NCBI GenBank assembly: GCA_947445035.1
Contig: CANFCK010000030.1
Coordinates: 1 to 52,160, forward strand
Reading direction: 5' to 3'
Source of the DNA: Deltaproteobacteria bacterium
GTDB lineage: Bacteria; Myxococcota_A; UBA796; SXON01
Length of the DNA: 52,160 nt
Shown here: piece after piece, positions 50,233 through 52,160 of the stretch
Layout: the number at the start of each line of letters is the position of its first letter
Position numbering within the stretch: position 1 is the first letter of the stretch
Notes under the pieces: generated by a model
Told to the model about the DNA's origin: nothing
Database searches by the model: none
The model's input: only the letters and a program-made list of their open reading frames with translations
Position numbers and translations under genes: made by a program

Positions 50233-50310
50233 GCGCCGGCGTGGGCGCGGTCCGCACGACGCAGGGCGAGCTCGGCCATGCCGACAGTGTACGGTGTCCT
50301 GCCCGCGGCG

Positions 50311-52160
50311 TCAGTGGCCCGCAGACTTAGGCGTTTCCCCCGTCTCGTGCATCCAGCGCACGAGCACTGGAGACATCGCCAGCAGCACGCCCGCAGAGAT
50401 CAGGCAGGCGATGCCGATCTGCCCGAACACCGACGAATACACGCCCAGGGTCTCCGCGGGGACCGGAATGGTGCGCTCGTCGCCCCCTCCGTGCCCAACG
50501 CCGGTGAACGTCGCGATGATCCCCGCCAGCAGGCTCGAAAAAGCTGTCGCGAGAAACCACGCGCCCATGACCGTGCTGACCAGGCGACCCGGCGAAAGCC
50601 GCGTCACCATCGAGAGGCCGACCGGTGAAAGGCAGAGTTCGCCCGTGGTGTGGAGCAGATAGCCCAAGATCAACCAGGACATGTTAACCATGCCGCGGCT
50701 GTCGGCCTGGCCGGCGCCGTACCACAGCACCCCGAAGCCCAAGCCCAGCTGGGCGAGGCCGAGGCTGAACTTCACCGCGGTGTTCGGCTCGATCCGGCGG
50801 GCACCGAGGAAACCCCAGAGGGCGGTGAAGCCGAGCCCGAAGAGCAGGATGAAGACGGGGTTTGCCGCCTGGAAGGTGGAAGCGGGGATCTCAGAGCCGC
50901 CGACGCCCATCCCGACGTCACCTTGGGCGACGACCCAGTCCGCCTCGACCTTGGCCTCGACCTTCGACCCGCCCTTGCTCGCCTCATCTGCCATGCGCCG
51001 CGCTTCGCCGCGCGCCCGGTCCAGGTGGGTGAGCGAGATGACGCCGGGCGACCAGGCGCCGCCGGCGACGACCGAAAGTTTGTCGTCCGCGGCCTCCTTG
51101 CCGGGCTCGTCCATAACCGCGGGATCATCGATCCAATCGAGCCCGACCGCGCTGCCGTTGACGTACAGCGTCGACGAAAGCGTGCGCCCGACCTGCTCCT
51201 GCGTCAGCTCGAGCTTGACGGTCTGACCGACCTCGTTGGCGGCGATGCGCCGTTCTTCGCGGACGCGATCGACATTGCGGTCGGTGAAGTTGTTGATGCT
51301 GCTGCCGGCCTGCTCGAAGAAGGCCCAGAAGAGCATCGAGAAGAACATCATCACCACCACGACGAAGAGGCGCTGGCGCTCGACGATGTCGGACTTCAGC
51401 GCGTTGCTGAGGATGTAGTAGAGCGCGACCGCTCCGCTCGCGAAGAGCACCAGGCCCGGTGGCGTCGCGATCTCCTGCAAGAAGCTCGCGGCCACGGCCA
51501 TCACGGCGCCCTGCCCCGACAGCGACTCGATCAGCGCTTCGGGAACCAGCCGGACGCTGCGCGCCGAGTTGACCAACCACGCCAAAACCGGAACCAGCAA
51601 GAGCGTGCCGCCGATGACCGCGGGGAGGGTCGGCAGGCCCAGGATCGAGGTGGGCGCCGTCACCGGAGGCTGCCCCGCTTCGCCAGGAATGCCGCCCTTG
51701 TTCAGCGCCATGAACGCGATGACCGCGCTGGCGATGAGCGCCAACGCCACGAAGGAGTTGATCGCGGTGAGGATGGCGTCATCGGCGAGGAAGAACATCG
51801 AGCCGCCGGTCGCGAGCGCGCCGCCCAGGATGAGGAACTGCGCCACCCGCGTGGGAACGGCAAACACTGCGAGCCCGATGAGCATGCCGACGGTGGCGAG
51901 GCCGAAGCCATAGTGCCAACCATAGGTTTCGCCGACATAGCCGCACAAGAGCGGCGCCATGGCGGCCCCGAGGTTGATGCCCATGTAGAACAGCGTGAAG
52001 CCCGCGTCCCGCTTGGTGGACCCCTCCGGGTACAACGTCCCGACGATCGTCGAGATGTTGGGCTTGAAGAAGCCGTTGCCAACGATCAACAGTCCAAGAG
52101 CCAGGTAGAAGGCCTCCTTGGACTCAATCGTCATGGTCAGGTGACCGGCTGCCATCAACA
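50311..52160 (-). CDS. POT/PTR2-family proton-dependent peptide transporter (5' end outside window)
   Basis: The visible 615 codons run off the right edge, so roughly the first 90-100 residues (first membrane helices) are missing. Family motifs: GLLIVGNGFFKPNISTIVG and RDAGFTLFYMGINLGAAMAP (PTR2 signature GxxxxFYxxINxG), then WHYGFGLATVGMLIG and FWAFFEQAGSSINNFTDRN (E of the FEQ motif). It imports di/tripeptides or related solutes with protons. Between FEQAGSSINNFTDRN and IPASTFQAANPVFILLFG there is a hydrophilic insertion of about 135 residues (EEVG/TLSSTLYVNGSAVGLD, KVEAKVEADWVVAQGDV) where most bacterial relatives have only a short loop. The C-terminal helices include GELCLSPVGLSMVTRLSPGR, typical of the family. 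Confidence 0.88.
   Translation of the reverse strand, partial: LMAAGHLTMTIESKEAFYLALGLLIVGNGFFKPNISTIVGTLYPEGSTKRDAGFTLFYMGINLGAAMAPLLCGYVGETYGWHYGFGLATVGMLIGLAVFAVPTRVAQFLILGGALATGGSMFFLADDAILTAINSFVALALIASAVIAFMALNKGGIPGEAGQPPVTAPTSILGLPTLPAVIGGTLLLVPVLAWLVNSARSVRLVPEALIESLSGQGAVMAVAASFLQEIATPPGLVLFASGAVALYYILSNALKSDIVERQRLFVVVVMMFFSMLFWAFFEQAGSSINNFTDRNVDRVREERRIAANEVGQTVKLELTQEQVGRTLSSTLYVNGSAVGLDWIDDPAVMDEPGKEAADDKLSVVAGGAWSPGVISLTHLDRARGEARRMADEASKGGSKVEAKVEADWVVAQGDVGMGVGGSEIPASTFQAANPVFILLFGLGFTALWGFLGARRIEPNTAVKFSLGLAQLGLGFGVLWYGAGQADSRGMVNMSWLILGYLLHTTGELCLSPVGLSMVTRLSPGRLVSTVMGAWFLATAFSSLLAGIIATFTGVGHGGGDERTIPVPAETLGVYSSVFGQIGIACLISAGVLLAMSPVLVRWMHETGETPKSAGH

Overview
The window is high-GC, gene-dense bacterial chromosome. 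It most likely comes from a Myxococcota-like (deltaproteobacterial-grade) organism with a diderm envelope. Four things point there. A tRNA-His/Lys/Leu-tig-clpP block has the gene order I associate with deltaproteobacteria. One gene (42358-42990) resembles the MXAN_5187 C-terminal family. Serine/threonine kinase-like proteins with proline-rich linkers and single membrane anchors are frequent. Lipoproteins with short lipobox signals and Asp/Thr/Ser-rich linkers are numerous, next to their own lgt-lspA pair. The assignment rests on gene content only, not on a phylogenetic marker search.

Layout. 31-3466: small lipoproteins, a phasin/granule-protein-like gene and a C39-like cysteine peptidase. 3473-5576: lspA-lgt-RmlD-like reductase, each overlapping the next by one base. 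5689-7362: ETF:quinone oxidoreductase. 7672-11039: FabL-like reductase, murJ, a SinR/Cas2-like small protein and clpP. 11042-12806: trigger factor preceded by three tRNAs. 12822-21004: an unusual minus-strand cluster of a pseudokinase, a CHAT-like helical-repeat lipoprotein and an RHS-like repeat protein. 21069-24462: inositol-phosphatase-family enzyme, RpoH-type sigma factor and heparinase II/III-like protein, joined by 4-base overlaps. 24474-31926: a signalling block with a membrane FHA-like protein, a VWA lipoprotein and an active Ser/Thr kinase in one operon, a divergent FHA-like membrane protein, and a DnaJ-TPR protein. 31987-35655: xerC and topA, divergent. 35678-39372: EamA transporter, second pseudokinase, metallo-beta-lactamase-fold protein and bioD, all overlapping. 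39366-42309: response regulator, DUF1207-like protein and a polycystic-kidney/Ig-like lipoprotein. 42358-44409: MXAN_5187-like protein, a small membrane protein and a double cyclic-nucleotide-binding protein. 44482-47977: glycosyltransferase, hydrolase-like lipoprotein and PNGase F-like lipoprotein. 48002-52160: a probable gene remnant, purA and a POT-family transporter cut by the window edge.

How genes work together. Housekeeping functions (lipoprotein maturation, lipid II flipping, protein quality control, heat-shock-type sigma, topoisomerase, purine and biotin synthesis) alternate with envelope-signalling genes. The most novel part is the set of three kinase-fold proteins, two of which lack catalytic residues. 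One pseudokinase and the active kinase share a C-terminal, probably periplasmic, four-cysteine domain that I do not recognise. They sit beside FHA-like, VWA, CHAT-like and RHS-like envelope proteins. No CRISPR array, insertion sequence, prophage or rRNA was seen.
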